The notes: a model not told the origin generated them from the sequence alone. A stretch of 64,000 nucleotides of DNA from Xanthomonas fragariae (GCF_900183975.1 NZ_LT853882.1:2597501-2661500), one strand, 5' to 3'; positions 27,639 through 39,839 are shown, counted from the stretch's first letter. Made by a program: numbers and translations.

Positions 27639-28286
27639 TCAGCCCTTTGCCGTGACAGGCTTGGCGCCTGCCGCAACCGGCGCCACGCGGCCATCCATGG
27701 TATCAAGCAGCAACGTGGCTTCCTGCTCCATCTCGATGATGTAACCGGCAATACGCCCCTTGAAAAAGCGATGCGCCATCAGCGCCGGCACCGCGATGAT
27801 CATGCCGGTGGCCGTGCACACCAGCGCCTTGCCGATGCCGCCGGCCAGTTGGTTCACGTCGCCCACACCGTAATCGAGGATGCCCAAGAACATCTGAATC
27901 ATGCCAACCACGGTGCCCAGCAGGCCCAGCAACGGCCCGGCTGAGGCAATCGTGCCTAGCGCATTCAGATAGTGCTCCATGCGGTGCACTACGTGCCGGC
28001 CCGTGTCTTCGATGCGCTCGCGGATCAACTCGCGCGGGCATCCACGCACGTCCAGCGCAGCGGCGAGCAAGGCACCGAGCGGCGAATTGCGACGCAGCGA
28101 CTCGATATGGGTGGAATCCAGCTTGCCCCGCGCGGCCCAGTTACGAACTTCTTCGCCCAGACCTGGCGGCGTCACCTCGTGGCGACGTAGGCTCCATAGA
28201 CGCTCCAGCATGATCGCCAAGGCAACCACGCCCAGCAACAGCAACGGCACCATCGGCCAACCGCCTGCCTTGACCAGCTCCAACAC
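27639..28286 (-). CDS. exbB: ExbB/TolQ/MotA-family proton channel protein
   Basis: The 215-residue inner-membrane protein has three membrane helices: one near residue 12 (GWPMVPLLLLGVVALAIML) and two in the conserved block IASAGPLLGLLGTVVGMIQM and ALVCTATGMIIAVPALMAH. I chose the GTG at 28286 because GGAGG lies 9 bp upstream; the longer frame to 28439 runs into the comEC end and does not look coding. It precedes exbD by 3 bp. Confidence 0.92.
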   Translation of the reverse strand: MLELVKAGGWPMVPLLLLGVVALAIMLERLWSLRRHEVTPPGLGEEVRNWAARGKLDSTHIESLRRNSPLGALLAAALDVRGCPRELIRERIEDTGRHVVHRMEHYLNALGTIASAGPLLGLLGTVVGMIQMFLGILDYGVGDVNQLAGGIGKALVCTATGMIIAVPALMAHRFFKGRIAGYIIEMEQEATLLLDTMDGRVAPVAAGAKPVTAKG

Positions 28287-28314
28287 AATTTGATTCCTCC
28301 GGCAACGCGGCCGC

Positions 28315-30726
28315 CTATTCGCTGGGCGATAGGATAGCAGCCGACCGCCGCCGTTCCGCAGCATCCCACAGCCGCGGCTGCCAGCGCCGTCGCTCGCGTA
28401 CCTGCAAACCTTCGGCGCCCAGCCAGACCCTGATCGCACCGGCCTCAGCGGTGTCGATCACCTCCGCCCCACTTTCTTGCCACCGTTGTACCACCTCTGC
28501 GCGCGGATGCCCGAAGCGATTGCCGTGCCCGGACGACACCAAAGCCAGCCGTGCGCCGGTCGCTGCGATAAATCCGGCATGCGAGCCATCGGCACTGCCG
28601 TGGTGAGGGACGACCACTAGATCAGCGCGCAACTCCGACGACTGCCCACCAAGCAGCCGACGCTCGACGATCTCGTCGATGTCGCCCGGCAACAGTGCGC
28701 TCGCATGCGGCGTTTCGACCCGTAGCACGCAGCTGGATTGATTGCGCATATATGGAAAGCCGGGACTCGGATGCAGGAAGCGAAAGCGCACGCCGTCCCA
28801 CTCCCACTGCTGGCCGGCACGGCAGCGCGTGCTGACGTCCAGCGGCGCCTGCGGCGGCGCGGACGTCATTGCAACGGGCAGCCCAGCGCGAACAGCGGCA
28901 TAGCCTCCGGCGTGATCGGCATCGGCATGACTGAGCACGATCGCATCCAGTCGGCGCACACCGAGTGCACGCAAGGCCGGGAGAACGACGCGCTCGCCAG
29001 CGTCGAAGCCGTCGCGCACTGCAGGGCCGGTATCGAACAACAGCGCGTGACGTTGCGTGCGCACCAGCACTGCCAAGCCCTGCCCCACGTCCAGCACCTG
29101 CACATCCGCCTCACCGGCCGCAGGCAGCTCGCGGTCCGGCCATAGCAGCGGCAGCCATAGCAATACGGCTATCGATTTGCCCGGCGTGCCACGCGGCAAT
29201 AGCAGCCAGAACGCACCGAGCAAGGCGGCAATCAGCGCGATGGCATCGGACTCCGGAACCCACCACAACGCCACCGAAGTCTGCCCGAGCCAAACGAAGC
29301 CGGACCACGTCAGCTCGAAACACCACCCCGCCGATCGCCACACCCAAACGCCAGCACCGGGATGAATCGCTTCGAGTGTAGTGCCCAGCAGGCACAGCGG
29401 CACCACGACGAAAGTCCACCAGGGAATGGCGATGAGATTAGCGAGCGGCCCCACCAACGATGCCTGCCCGAACAGGCTCACTGTCAAGGGCAGAAGACCA
29501 ATGGTGGCGACGGTTTGCGCCGACAGGAAGCCGCGCAAGATCGCGCGGTCGTTCGACGGCAAGCACCACACCAACCAGGCAACGCCCGCAAAGCTGAGCC
29601 AGAAGCCCGCGACCAAGACGCTCAAGGGATCCCACAGCAGCACTGCCAGCAAGGCGTGCGCGAGGATCTGCGTGGTCGTGGCACGTCGCCGCAGAACCCG
29701 CGCCAGGGCTACCACTGCAATCATCAATACGGTGCGCACCGTGGGCAGTGCCAAACCTGCCAGCACCGCATAGGCGGCGGCGCCGAGCAGCGCGGCGATT
29801 GCAGCGGCGTGGAGGCGCGGAAGTACCGTACCCAAGCCGGGCCACCCGCGCCACAGACCGGCGACCACCATCGCGAAGAATGCCGCGACCAGCCCGACAT
29901 GGAATCCCGAGATCGCGATCAGATGGCTGAGCCCTGTCGCGCGCAACGTTGCCCATGCGGCGGCGTCGAGCCCGCGCGTATCGCCGAGCGCGAGTGCGCG
30001 CATATAGGGCGCAGAGGGTCCGGGCACCGATTCGACGATGCGGTGCGACATCCGTTCGCGCCAGGCATCAACGCCACGCGGCATAGCGACTTGTCGTGCG
30101 GCGGCCGGCACGCGCACATAGCCGGTCGCTGCAATCACTTGTGCCAACGCCTGACGCTCAGCATCGAAGCCGCCGGGATTGCGCAAGCCGCGTGGCGCCC
30201 GCAGCTTGAGCCGTAATCGCCAACTCGCACCCGCATGCAATGCTGCACGCGGGCCGATGTGTTCGGCACCGAAGTCGTCGTACCAAGCCAGTTGCAACAG
30301 CTTGCCGCGCAGTGCTGCTGGTTGCTTCTGATCGTCATCGACACGCAGCTGAAAGCGCGTGCGGCGTTGCTCGGCCACTGGCAGCCCGACAATCTGGCCG
30401 CGCACACCCACTTCGCGCGCTTCGTCTTGAGGGAGCAGTTGCAGTTGCAAGGCACTGGCGACCTGCCATCCCATCAGACCGAAGCCGAATAATGCCATTG
30501 CGATTGCAATTGGCAGCGCGAACCGTTGCGGACGCAGCCACAGGGTCACGCCCACACCCGACGCACCAATGCACATGCACATCGCGTAGAGCGCTCGCGG
30601 CAACACCGTAGGCGACCACGCGCACACCACCACGCCCAGCAGCAATGCCAATGCGCCGGCGACGGCCGCTCCCATCTGCGGCGATGGCGCTGCCTGCGCT
30701 GACACATCCATGCTGCCGGTCGCCAT
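28315..30726 (-). CDS. comEC: DNA internalisation competence protein ComEC/Rec2
   Basis: ComEC is the inner-membrane channel that takes up single-stranded DNA during natural transformation. The 803-residue protein has an N-terminal DUF4131-type region with helices and an OB-like part. The competence domain follows (ATGLSHLIAISGFHVGLVAA) with many membrane segments up to about residue 520. A C-terminal metallo-beta-lactamase domain has DAIVLSHADADHAGGYAAV and VVPHHGSADGSH. All three parts are intact. It lies 28 bp upstream of exbB on the same strand. Confidence 0.95.
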   Translation of the reverse strand: MATGSMDVSAQAAPSPQMGAAVAGALALLLGVVVCAWSPTVLPRALYAMCMCIGASGVGVTLWLRPQRFALPIAIAMALFGFGLMGWQVASALQLQLLPQDEAREVGVRGQIVGLPVAEQRRTRFQLRVDDDQKQPAALRGKLLQLAWYDDFGAEHIGPRAALHAGASWRLRLKLRAPRGLRNPGGFDAERQALAQVIAATGYVRVPAAARQVAMPRGVDAWRERMSHRIVESVPGPSAPYMRALALGDTRGLDAAAWATLRATGLSHLIAISGFHVGLVAAFFAMVVAGLWRGWPGLGTVLPRLHAAAIAALLGAAAYAVLAGLALPTVRTVLMIAVVALARVLRRRATTTQILAHALLAVLLWDPLSVLVAGFWLSFAGVAWLVWCLPSNDRAILRGFLSAQTVATIGLLPLTVSLFGQASLVGPLANLIAIPWWTFVVVPLCLLGTTLEAIHPGAGVWVWRSAGWCFELTWSGFVWLGQTSVALWWVPESDAIALIAALLGAFWLLLPRGTPGKSIAVLLWLPLLWPDRELPAAGEADVQVLDVGQGLAVLVRTQRHALLFDTGPAVRDGFDAGERVVLPALRALGVRRLDAIVLSHADADHAGGYAAVRAGLPVAMTSAPPQAPLDVSTRCRAGQQWEWDGVRFRFLHPSPGFPYMRNQSSCVLRVETPHASALLPGDIDEIVERRLLGGQSSELRADLVVVPHHGSADGSHAGFIAATGARLALVSSGHGNRFGHPRAEVVQRWQESGAEVIDTAEAGAIRVWLGAEGLQVRERRRWQPRLWDAAERRRSAAILSPSE

Positions 30727-31010
30727 CCATCCTGGCCCTATTCGATCAATGTATCTAGGCTAGGTCATGGCGAACTTCATGCACAGCGGTGGTTGGCGCA
30801 TCGTCAGGTAGGAAGAAAGCTGCTTTTGTTGTTGCGCACCGCAGGGCACGGCAACCGCTCAATGCGATATGTGCCCGAGCCCACACAGGCTGTCCGCGCA
30901 CCAAGACCCCATCACCGACCAGCGATGCAAGCAGGCCCCAGAGAAACGCATTCGCCTCGATTTCATGGCAACGGCGCTATCGTTTGTCCCGCTTTCAAGG
31001 AGTTTCCCAC

Positions 31011-32075
31011 ATGCGTAAAGGCACTGCATTGATTGTCGGCGTGACCGGCATCTCCGGTTACAACCTCGCCAAGGTGCTGCTCGCTGACGGCTGGACCGTC
31101 TACGGCCTCGCACGCCAGCCATTGCCGCGTGACGGCGTCATTCCTGTCGCGGCCGATCTGCTGGACGCAGAGAGCACTACCAACGCGTTGTCCGGTTTGC
31201 CAATCACCCATGTGTTCTTCTGCACCTGGACGCGTCGCGATACCGAACGCGAGAATATCGAGGCCAATGGCGCGATGATGCGACATCTGTGCGAGGCGCT
31301 CAGCGAGGCGCCTCTGCAGCACATTGCGCTGGTTACTGGCACCAAGCACTATCTGGGCGCTTTCGAAAACTACGGCAGCGGCAAGGCCGAAACGCCGTTC
31401 CGCGAAAGCGAGCCGCGGCAGCCGGGCGAGAATTTCTACTACACACTTGAAGACCTGTTGTTCGCACACGCCGAGCAACATGACTTTGGGTGGAGCGTGC
31501 ATCGCTCGCACACCATGATCGGCGTGGCTAACGGCAGCAATGCGATGAACATGGGTGTGACGCTGGCGGTCTATGCATCGCTGTGCAAGCACACCGGTCA
31601 GCCGTTTGTGTTCCCCGGCTCGCAAGCACAGTGGAACAGTCTCACCGATCTGACCGACGCCGGCCTGCTCGGTCGGCAACTGGCCTGGGCCAGCCTCAGC
31701 CCGGCGGCCCGCAATCAGGCTTTCAACGCCGTCAATGGCGATGTATTTCGCTGGCGCTGGATGTGGGGCGAAATTGCTGCGTTCTTCGAACTTGAAGCCG
31801 TCCCCTGCCCCGACACGCCCGCACCGCTGGAAACACGCTTGAGCAAAGCAGCCCCAGCACTATGGACTAAGCTGGCGAAGCAGCATGGATTGGTGGAGGC
31901 CGACGTCAATCGCCTGGCTTCCTGGTGGCACACCGACGCCGATCTAGGGCGCGAGATCGAATGCGTCAATGACATGACCAAGAGCCGCGCACTGGGCTTC
32001 CTCGACTTCTACGATAGCCGCGCCTCGTTCTTCGAGCTATTCACCAGACTGCGGGCGCTGCGCATCATTCCCTGA
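31011..32075 (+). CDS. PRISE-type (progesterone 5-beta-reductase-like) SDR oxidoreductase
   Basis: The 354-residue protein is an atypical short-chain dehydrogenase. It has an N-terminal Rossmann motif GVTGISGYNLAKVLL, then HVFFCTWTRRDTERENIEAN and LVTGTKHYLGAFENYG. The catalytic tyrosine lies in FYYTLEDLLF, as in plant progesterone 5-beta-reductases/iridoid synthases, which reduce activated C=C bonds with NADPH. The ATG at 31011 is preceded by AAGGAG with 8-bp spacing. It is a single gene between comEC and lolD with no partner genes, so the natural substrate is unknown. Confidence 0.85.
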   Translation: MRKGTALIVGVTGISGYNLAKVLLADGWTVYGLARQPLPRDGVIPVAADLLDAESTTNALSGLPITHVFFCTWTRRDTERENIEANGAMMRHLCEALSEAPLQHIALVTGTKHYLGAFENYGSGKAETPFRESEPRQPGENFYYTLEDLLFAHAEQHDFGWSVHRSHTMIGVANGSNAMNMGVTLAVYASLCKHTGQPFVFPGSQAQWNSLTDLTDAGLLGRQLAWASLSPAARNQAFNAVNGDVFRWRWMWGEIAAFFELEAVPCPDTPAPLETRLSKAAPALWTKLAKQHGLVEADVNRLASWWHTDADLGREIECVNDMTKSRALGFLDFYDSRASFFELFTRLRALRIIP

Positions 32076-32290
32076 TCGACAGCAGTCGATGGATGCGGGT
32101 CTGCAATAGGCCCGCAAACTCCAGGTAACGCGTTGAATCGACGGCAGCGAGCTCGTCGTTAGGCTCATCACTTCATCGCCATGATGCCGTTGGCGGCCAA
32201 GCCCCACGAAACACTTCCCGCATCGTGCTGAGTTGTTCAATCGCCACGCTACTCAAGGCGCTGCGGAGATCTCGACGGCGCCACGAGCAA

Positions 32291-33046
32291 TCACACCGCA
32301 GACAGCGCTAACTCACGCAGCTTGCCTTGATGCAACTCCAGCACGCGGTCAAGACGCCGCGCCAGGCTGCGGTCGTGGGTGACCAATACCAGGCTGGTGC
32401 GCTGGGCGCGGTTGAGTTCCAACATCAGCTCAAACACAGTCTCCGCAGTCCTGTCGTCCAGGTTACCGGTCGGCTCGTCACCTAATACGCAGCCCGGCTT
32501 GTTCACCAGCGCACGCGCAACCGCTGCACGTTGACGCTCGCCACCGGACAATTCGCTGGGCTTGTGTTCGATGCGATGTACGAGACCTACCGATTCCAGC
32601 AATTGCAGTGCTTGCTTCCTGGCGACCGCGACCGCTTTACCGGACAGCAGCACCGGCATCATCACGTTTTCCAATGCGGTGAATTCCGGAAGCAAATGAT
32701 GGAATTGGTACACAAAGCCCAGCGCTTGATTGCGCAGCTTGCCGCGCTCGCCATCGGACAACGCAGACATGCGACGACCGGCGACATACACCTCGCCCGA
32801 TGTGGGAGTATCCAGCCCACCAAGCAGATGCAAAAGCGTGCTCTTACCTGCGCCGGAAGCGCCGACGATCGCAACCGTTTCACCGGTCGCCACCGACAAA
32901 TCCAAACCACTGAATACCGGCGTGCGCATCTTGCCTTCAGCATACGTCTTGGCCAGCGCCTCGGCTCGGATCACCGCATCTGCTTGGTTTGGTTTCTGCA
33001 CTGCAGATTCACGATTCCCGAATCCCGATTCACGGATCTCATTCAT
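32291..33046 (-). CDS. lolD: Lipoprotein-releasing ABC transporter ATPase
   Basis: LolD powers release of outer-membrane lipoproteins from the inner membrane to LolA. The 251-residue ATPase has Walker A ([18 protein letters not shown]), the signature [16 protein letters not shown], Walker B ([13 protein letters not shown]) and H-loop (LVTHDRS). The first 20 residues ([20 protein letters not shown]) are encoded by a GATTC/CCGAATCCCGATTC-type interspersed repeat and look non-conserved. The start overlaps the lolC-type permease stop by 8 bp. Confidence 0.94.
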   Translation of the reverse strand: MNEIRESGFGNRESAVQKPNQADAVIRAEALAKTYAEGKMRTPVFSGLDLSVATGETVAIVGASGAGKSTLLHLLGGLDTPTSGEVYVAGRRMSALSDGERGKLRNQALGFVYQFHHLLPEFTALENVMMPVLLSGKAVAVARKQALQLLESVGLVHRIEHKPSELSGGERQRAAVARALVNKPGCVLGDEPTGNLDDRTAETVFELMLELNRAQRTSLVLVTHDRSLARRLDRVLELHQGKLRELALSAV

Positions 33047-34280
33047 AACGCAGCGCCTCCGCGGGCTGAGTAGATGACGCGCGCCATGCCGGATACAAGG
33101 TCGCCAGGAAACTCATCACCAACGCGACCACAGTGATCACCACTACGTCCTGGGTCTGCATATCGGTCGGCAGCCCTGTGATGTAGTACACGTCTTCCGG
33201 CAGCAGCTTGACGCTGAAGATCGTCTCGATCACACCAAGGATGCGCTCCAAGTTCAGCGTCAGCACGATGCCGCCGATCACGCCCATGATCGTGCCCATG
33301 AAACCAATCAACGAACCCTGCACCATAAACACTTGCATTACCCCGCCCGGCGACAAGCCAAGCGTGCGCAAAATCGCGATGTCGGCCTGTTTATCGGTCA
33401 CCAGCATCACCTGCGAGGACACCAGATTGAATGCGCCCATCGCCACGATCAGCGACAGCAGGATGCCCATCACGGTCTTTTCCATCTTCAACGAGTGATA
33501 GAGATTGGCGTTCTCCTGCGTCCAGTCGCTGACGCGGTAAGGCCCGTGCAACTTGATAGCCAGGTCACGCGCCACGTTCCAGGCCTGATCCATATCGTGC
33601 AAGCGCAGTCGCACGCCGGTGACACCATCCATGCGCAACACGCGCGCCAGATCTTCCATGTTAGCCACCGCCAGACCGCGGTCGATCTCGTTGTATCCGG
33701 CCTCGAAAATACCGCTGACAGTAAAACGCTTGAGCCGCGGCATCGCGCCCAGCGGTGTGGCCTGGGTATCGCTGAGCAAAACGACAATACTGTCGCCCAC
33801 ATCCACGCCCAGCCAGAGCGCCAGTTCCTTGCCGATGAGGATGTTGTAGGAACCCGGCGTCAAACTGTCGACCGAGCCCTTCTGCATCTTCTTGGCCAGC
33901 ACCGAGACCTTGCCTTCTTCGCCAGGAATCACGCCCCGCACGATCGCCGGTTGTTTCCGCGGACCCTGCAACAGCGATTCGGTTTCGATGTATGGCGCGG
34001 CTCCGGCAACGCGCGGATCGGACATGGCGACCTCGACCGCATGCTGCCAATCACGCATTGGCGCGCCTTCTGCGCTGACCGTGGCGTGCGCGGCCATCTG
34101 CAACAGACGATCGCGGATTTCCTTCTGGAAACCGCTCATCACCGCCAGGGTGGTGATCAGCACGGTCACACCCAAGGCGATACCCAGGATCGATGCCATC
34201 GAGATAAACGAGATGAAGCCATTACGCCGCTTGGCACGCAGGTAGCGCAAGCCGATGGCAACCGGGATAGGTTTGAACAT
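33039..34280 (-). CDS. lolC: Lipoprotein-releasing ABC transporter permease, LolC/LolE family
   Basis: The protein is about 413 residues, with an N-terminal membrane helix ([20 protein letters not shown]), a large periplasmic domain, and three C-terminal helices ending [16 protein letters not shown]. This is the FtsX-like permease layout of LolC/E, which senses and releases lipoproteins. Only one permease gene is present next to lolD; this could be a LolF-like homodimer or LolE may be elsewhere. The ATG at 34280 is preferred over a TTG three codons earlier; neither has a strong ribosome site. Confidence 0.9.
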   Translation of the reverse strand: MFKPIPVAIGLRYLRAKRRNGFISFISMASILGIALGVTVLITTLAVMSGFQKEIRDRLLQMAAHATVSAEGAPMRDWQHAVEVAMSDPRVAGAAPYIETESLLQGPRKQPAIVRGVIPGEEGKVSVLAKKMQKGSVDSLTPGSYNILIGKELALWLGVDVGDSIVVLLSDTQATPLGAMPRLKRFTVSGIFEAGYNEIDRGLAVANMEDLARVLRMDGVTGVRLRLHDMDQAWNVARDLAIKLHGPYRVSDWTQENANLYHSLKMEKTVMGILLSLIVAMGAFNLVSSQVMLVTDKQADIAILRTLGLSPGGVMQVFMVQGSLIGFMGTIMGVIGGIVLTLNLERILGVIETIFSVKLLPEDVYYITGLPTDMQTQDVVVITVVALVMSFLATLYPAWRASSTQPAEALRYE

Positions 34281-34285
34281 GCGGT

Positions 34286-35850
<1,565 letters not shown>

Positions 35851-36079
35851 AGCTGCTCTCGTTGGCTCAGGCGATGCGCGGTGCGAACGACAACCGCACC
35901 GTGCGCATGAAGGTAAAGATGACGGACGCTACCACCGAAACAGTGGCGCAGCGGTCGGCACTGTGCCGGCGCTGCTCCCGCGTCGCGAAGCGATTGCGCT
36001 GTATCGATTCCCTGCTAGCCCGCCCGGACGAGCCGGCGAGCAGAGAGATGGCAACAGCAGATCGCTCCATGCGCATCGG

Positions 36080-37870
36080 TCAGTAAACGCGCGGCTTCGG
36101 CGGGACCACATCCACATCCTTGCTCAGCGTGTACATGTGCACAGGACGATACTCGAACTCGCACTTGCCCTTATCGTCGACGGTTATCAGCGTGTGCTTC
36201 TGCCAGTTGACGTCATCGCGATCCGGGAAATCTTCGTGCGAATGCGCGCCACGGCTTTCCTTGCGCTGTTCAGCCGAGTTGATCGTCGCTACCGCGTTGA
36301 GCAGTAGGTTGTTCAATTCGTAGGTCTCGATCAGATCCGAGTTCCACACCAGCGAGCGGTCCGAGACTTTGACGTCTTCGAAAGTGGCGAAGATCTCGGC
36401 CATCTTGTCGACACCCTCTTTGAGGGTTTTGCTGGTACGAAACACTGCAGCGTCCGATTGCATGGTGCGCTGCATGTTGTCGCGGATCACTGAGGTCGGC
36501 GTCGAGCCATTCGCGTGACGCAACTTGTCCAGCATGCCCAACGCCTTGTCGCAAGCATCGGAAGGCAACGTATTGTGCGGCTGATTGATCTTGACCGTCT
36601 CGGCGCAGCGATTGGCCACCGCACGGCCGAACACCACCAAATCCAGAAGCGAGTTGGAGCCCAGACGGTTGGCGCCGTGCACCGACACACAGGCGGCTTC
36701 GCCGATCGCATACAGGCCAGGAACGACCGCATCCGGGTTATCGCCCTGCTTGCGCACCACTTCGCCGTAGAAGTTGGTCGGAATGCCGCCCATGTTGTAG
36801 TGCACGGTTGGTAGGACCGGGATCGGCTGCTTGGTCACGTCCACACCGGCAAAGATATGTGCGCTTTCGGCAATACCGGGCAGCTTCTCGTTGATGACTT
36901 CCGGGCCGAGGTGAGTCAGGTCGAGCAGGATGTGATCCTTGTGCTCGCCCACGCCGCGACCTTCGCGGATCTCGACGGTCATCGAACGCGACACCACGTC
37001 GCGCGATGCCAGATCCTTGTAATGCGGTGCGTAGCGCTCCATGAAGCGCTCGCCGTTGCTGTTGCGCAGGATGCCGCCCTCGCCACGTACGCCTTCGGTG
37101 ATCAGGCAGCCCGCACCATAGATACCAGTGGGATGGAACTGCACGAACTCCATGTCCTGCACCGGCAGGCCGGCACGCATCACCAAGCCACCGCCGTCGC
37201 CGGTACAGGTGTGGGCGGAGGTGGCGCTGAAGTAGGCACGGCCGTAGCCGCCGGTGGCCAGTACCACACCATGGGCGCGGAACAGGTGCAACGAGCCTTC
37301 TGCCATATCCAACGCGAGCACACCGCGACAGACGCCGTCTTCGTCGAAGATCAGATCGAGCGCAAAGTACTCAATCATGAAGCGCGCGTTGTGCGCCAGC
37401 GACTGCTGATACAGCGTGTGCAGCATGGCGTGACCTGTACGGTCAGCCGCCGCGCAGGTGCGCTGCGCGGATGGGCCCTCGCCGTACCTGGTGGTCATGC
37501 CACCGAACGGACGCTGATAGATCTTGCCCTCTTCGGTACGCGAAAACGGCACGCCGTAGTGCTCGAGTTCAATAATGGCCGGGATCGCTTCGCGACACAT
37601 GTACTCGATCGCGTCCTGGTCGCCCAACCAATCGGAGCCTTTAATGGTGTCGTAAAAGTGATAGCGCCAGTCATCTTCGCCCATGTTGCCGAGCGCTGCG
37701 GAAATACCGCCCTGCGCCGCCACGGTGTGCGAACGGGTCGGGAAAACCTTGGTCAGGCAGACCGTCTGCAGGCCCTTCTGGGCAAGGCCGAACGTGGCGC
37801 GCAGGCCTGCACCGCCGGCACCCACCACGACCATGTCGTACTTGTGTTCTGTGATCTTATAGGCGGACAT
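36080..37870 (-). CDS. sdhA: Succinate dehydrogenase flavoprotein subunit
   Basis: SdhA oxidises succinate to fumarate at a covalently bound FAD. The start [20 protein letters not shown] at 37870 gives 596 residues; the longer open frame overlaps sdhD and is not coding. Visible are the dinucleotide fold [15 protein letters not shown], the flavinylation His in [15 protein letters not shown], and the substrate region with [15 protein letters not shown] and [15 protein letters not shown]. It lies 34 bp after sdhD. Confidence 0.97.
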   Translation of the reverse strand: MSAYKITEHKYDMVVVGAGGAGLRATFGLAQKGLQTVCLTKVFPTRSHTVAAQGGISAALGNMGEDDWRYHFYDTIKGSDWLGDQDAIEYMCREAIPAIIELEHYGVPFSRTEEGKIYQRPFGGMTTRYGEGPSAQRTCAAADRTGHAMLHTLYQQSLAHNARFMIEYFALDLIFDEDGVCRGVLALDMAEGSLHLFRAHGVVLATGGYGRAYFSATSAHTCTGDGGGLVMRAGLPVQDMEFVQFHPTGIYGAGCLITEGVRGEGGILRNSNGERFMERYAPHYKDLASRDVVSRSMTVEIREGRGVGEHKDHILLDLTHLGPEVINEKLPGIAESAHIFAGVDVTKQPIPVLPTVHYNMGGIPTNFYGEVVRKQGDNPDAVVPGLYAIGEAACVSVHGANRLGSNSLLDLVVFGRAVANRCAETVKINQPHNTLPSDACDKALGMLDKLRHANGSTPTSVIRDNMQRTMQSDAAVFRTSKTLKEGVDKMAEIFATFEDVKVSDRSLVWNSDLIETYELNNLLLNAVATINSAEQRKESRGAHSHEDFPDRDDVNWQKHTLITVDDKGKCEFEYRPVHMYTLSKDVDVVPPKPRVY

Positions 37871-37904
37871 CGAATTTATGGATTCCTGTTTGATCGCTGA
37901 CGAC

Positions 37905-38291
37905 TCAGCTAATGCCCAGCGCGATACGCGCCACGGCAAACACGCTGACGATGCCACCCAGCACGGCGACGAAGCGCACCAAGGTCTGCGCTGCAAGCGC
38001 AAGCAGCGAGTTGTGCACGTAATCTTCCAACACCACTTGCATGCCCAATTGAGCATGCCAGAACGACGCAATGAGGAAGCCGACCAGCAGAATCGCATTC
38101 CACGGCTTGGCCACTGCGGCGCTGGCGGTGGCGTGATTGGCACCGATCAGGCTGAGAACGAAAATCAGGAACCAGATCGACAACGGCACCAATGCGGTGG
38201 CGGTCAGACGCTGGATCACGAAATGTTCGGTACCGGTCTTGGCAGCACCCAGGCCGCGCACATTTTTCAGCGGGGTACGGTAGCGATTCAT
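37905..38291 (-). CDS. sdhD: Succinate dehydrogenase membrane anchor subunit D
   Basis: The start [20 protein letters not shown] at 38291 overlaps the sdhC stop (ATGA) and gives 128 residues. There are three hydrophobic helices, and the conserved heme/quinone region [16 protein letters not shown] and [16 protein letters not shown]. It anchors SdhAB in the inner membrane with SdhC and binds ubiquinone. Confidence 0.93.
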   Translation of the reverse strand: MNRYRTPLKNVRGLGAAKTGTEHFVIQRLTATALVPLSIWFLIFVLSLIGANHATASAAVAKPWNAILLVGFLIASFWHAQLGMQVVLEDYVHNSLLALAAQTLVRFVAVLGGIVSVFAVARIALGIS

Positions 38292-38683
38292 ACGGCACCT
38301 CCGGACAGCAATACATATGCCCAGATGGCGGCAGTGAGCGCAAAACTCAAGATCACCGACAGCCAGCCAAGGCTGACGAACGAGCGCACGGCGTAGCCCT
38401 GCCCAAAGTCCTGCAGCATGTGGCGCAATCCGCCAAACAGGTGGAAGGCAAAGGACCAGGTCCAGCCGAACAGGAAAACCTGCCCGTACCAAGTCGCAGC
38501 CTGATCGCGGAAACAATTCCAGTGGTCTGGGCCAAGCATTAATGTCAGCAAGGCGGCGGCAATCACCAAAGCGCCGATGGACAGTACGATGCCGGTGGCT
38601 CGATTGAGAATCGAGGTCACCATCTGTATCTGCCAGCGGTACACCTGGAGATGCGGGGAAAGAGGACGTTCGCGGATCGCCAT
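38288..38683 (-). CDS. sdhC: Succinate dehydrogenase cytochrome b556 subunit
   Basis: The 131-residue protein begins with the family signature RPLSPHLQVYRWQIQMVTSI. It has three membrane helices and the heme-ligand region FAFHLFGGLRHMLQDFG. It is coupled to sdhD by a 4-bp overlap and lies 56 bp after the DUF1674 gene. Confidence 0.95.
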   Translation of the reverse strand: MAIRERPLSPHLQVYRWQIQMVTSILNRATGIVLSIGALVIAAALLTLMLGPDHWNCFRDQAATWYGQVFLFGWTWSFAFHLFGGLRHMLQDFGQGYAVRSFVSLGWLSVILSFALTAAIWAYVLLSGGAV

Positions 38684-38739
38684 TCGCTGGTCTCGTTATC
38701 TCGGCTGGGCGGCACTGGGCCGTTGTGGCTAAAAGCTGC

Positions 38740-38910
38740 TCAAAAATCGATGCAGCGTCCATTTTTTTCCCAGTCACCGTAGCGCGTTGGCTCAGGGCCG
38801 TCGCGCCCACCGATCTCCTTGGGCAGTGGCTGCTTCTCAGGAGCGTGCTCCTGAGGAGAAGCCTGCGTCTCGGAATCCTGCGCTGGCGTGGGGATTGGAT
38901 GGCGTATCAT
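38740..38910 (-). CDS. DUF1674 / SDHAF4-like succinate dehydrogenase assembly factor (56 aa)
   Basis: A 56-residue protein starts MIRHPIPTPAQDSETQ at 38910 and ends with the family signature EIGGRDGPEPTRYGDWEKN then GRCIDF. In mitochondria SDHAF4 binds flavinylated SdhA and aids complex assembly; bacterial DUF1674 proteins are its relatives. It precedes sdhC by 56 bp on the same strand, so it should be the first gene of the sdh operon. The N-terminal half is low-complexity and poorly conserved in type. Confidence 0.9.
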   Translation of the reverse strand: MIRHPIPTPAQDSETQASPQEHAPEKQPLPKEIGGRDGPEPTRYGDWEKNGRCIDF

Positions 38911-38948
38911 AGTGGTCTCACAACGTTGCGATTTTAGTACTCCTCTTC

Positions 38949-38982
38949 TGTGGCTGACAACCTGATGTGGCTGACAACCTGA
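38949..38982 (+). repeat. 17-bp perfect tandem duplication over the ygfZ start codon
   Basis: TGTGGCTGACAACCTGA occurs twice in tandem (38949-38965 and 38966-38982). Each copy contains a GTG. Only the second (38967) is in frame with ygfZ; the first opens a 10-codon frame ending in TGA. Confidence 0.95.
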
Positions 38983-39839
38983 ATCTTATTCCGCAAGGTT
39001 TTTGCTCCCTGCGCGACATGCAATACGTCCGATTAGTCGGTACGGATGCAGTGGCATTCGCGCATGCACAATTTGCCAATGACGTACAGGCGTTGGCGGT
39101 TGGGCGCTGGCAGTGGAACGCGTGGTTGACCGCGAAAGGGCGCGTGAAGGCCATCTTCGCACTCCTGCGTGAGGACGATGCGCATTTGTTGATGCTGCTG
39201 CCCGATGGGAATGCGGCCGAGATCGCCACGCAACTCGGCCGTTTCGTGTTCCGACGCAAGCTGACAATCAGCGTCGCTGCGGTATTTGCGTACGCCGCGT
39301 TTGTAGCGCCGCAACGTGCCGACGGTGCGCAAGCGAGTATTGGGCCGCAGTGTATCGAACTGGACATGGGCACCGTTGTCCTGCCGCGCACGTTGCTGCT
39401 GCACACCGACGATGCATTGGCCGCGCCTATCGAATTACCGAGCGTAGATGCCCAATGGCGCCGTGCGGATCTGCAACTGGGGTTGGTCCGCTTGCTCGAT
39501 GGGCAGCGTGAGCAATGGACACCGCAACAGTTGGCGCTCGACCGTCTGCGTGCTTTCAGCGTCAAAAAGGGCTGTTATCCAGGCCAGGAGATCGTTGCAC
39601 GTACGCATTTTCTGGGCAAAGCTAAGCGGGCATTGCAGTTACTGCAGACCGATGGCGTCATCGATGCGGGCGATGCCGTCGCGTTGAATGGCGTCGAAAT
39701 CGGCAAAGTGGTAAGCGTGGCCGGCAACTTAGCGCTGGCGGTGCTGCCGTTGGAATTGACGTTGGATGTCGAGGCCACCTTGCAAGCGGGCGCGCATGTT
39801 GCACGCCCTCTCGCGATCGCGCCGGGGCTGGAACGTTAA
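38967..39839 (+). CDS. ygfZ: YgfZ/GcvT-domain folate-binding protein
   Basis: YgfZ uses tetrahydrofolate to support repair or assembly of [4Fe-4S] enzymes, including succinate dehydrogenase, which fits its place divergent from the sdh operon. The 290-residue protein shows the family signature KKGCYPGQEIVARTHFLGK with the essential Cys, and the GcvT-like N-terminus LVGTDAVAFAHAQFANDVQ. The GTG at 38967 is the first residue of the conserved frame. A tandem duplication has placed a second GTG 17 bp earlier in another frame. No clear ribosome site is seen. Confidence 0.93.
   Translation: MADNLNLIPQGFCSLRDMQYVRLVGTDAVAFAHAQFANDVQALAVGRWQWNAWLTAKGRVKAIFALLREDDAHLLMLLPDGNAAEIATQLGRFVFRRKLTISVAAVFAYAAFVAPQRADGAQASIGPQCIELDMGTVVLPRTLLLHTDDALAAPIELPSVDAQWRRADLQLGLVRLLDGQREQWTPQQLALDRLRAFSVKKGCYPGQEIVARTHFLGKAKRALQLLQTDGVIDAGDAVALNGVEIGKVVSVAGNLALAVLPLELTLDVEATLQAGAHVARPLAIAPGLER

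Noticed and set aside
35851..36079. Small gene between sdhA and sdhB
   Set aside because: The open frames there have no start with a ribosome site and no conserved features; composition is not coding-like.
38836..38855. CTCAGGAGC/GCTCCTGAG hairpin upstream of sdhC as a regulatory element
   Set aside because: It lies inside the DUF1674-type gene and is explained by its Pro/Gln/Glu-rich codons.
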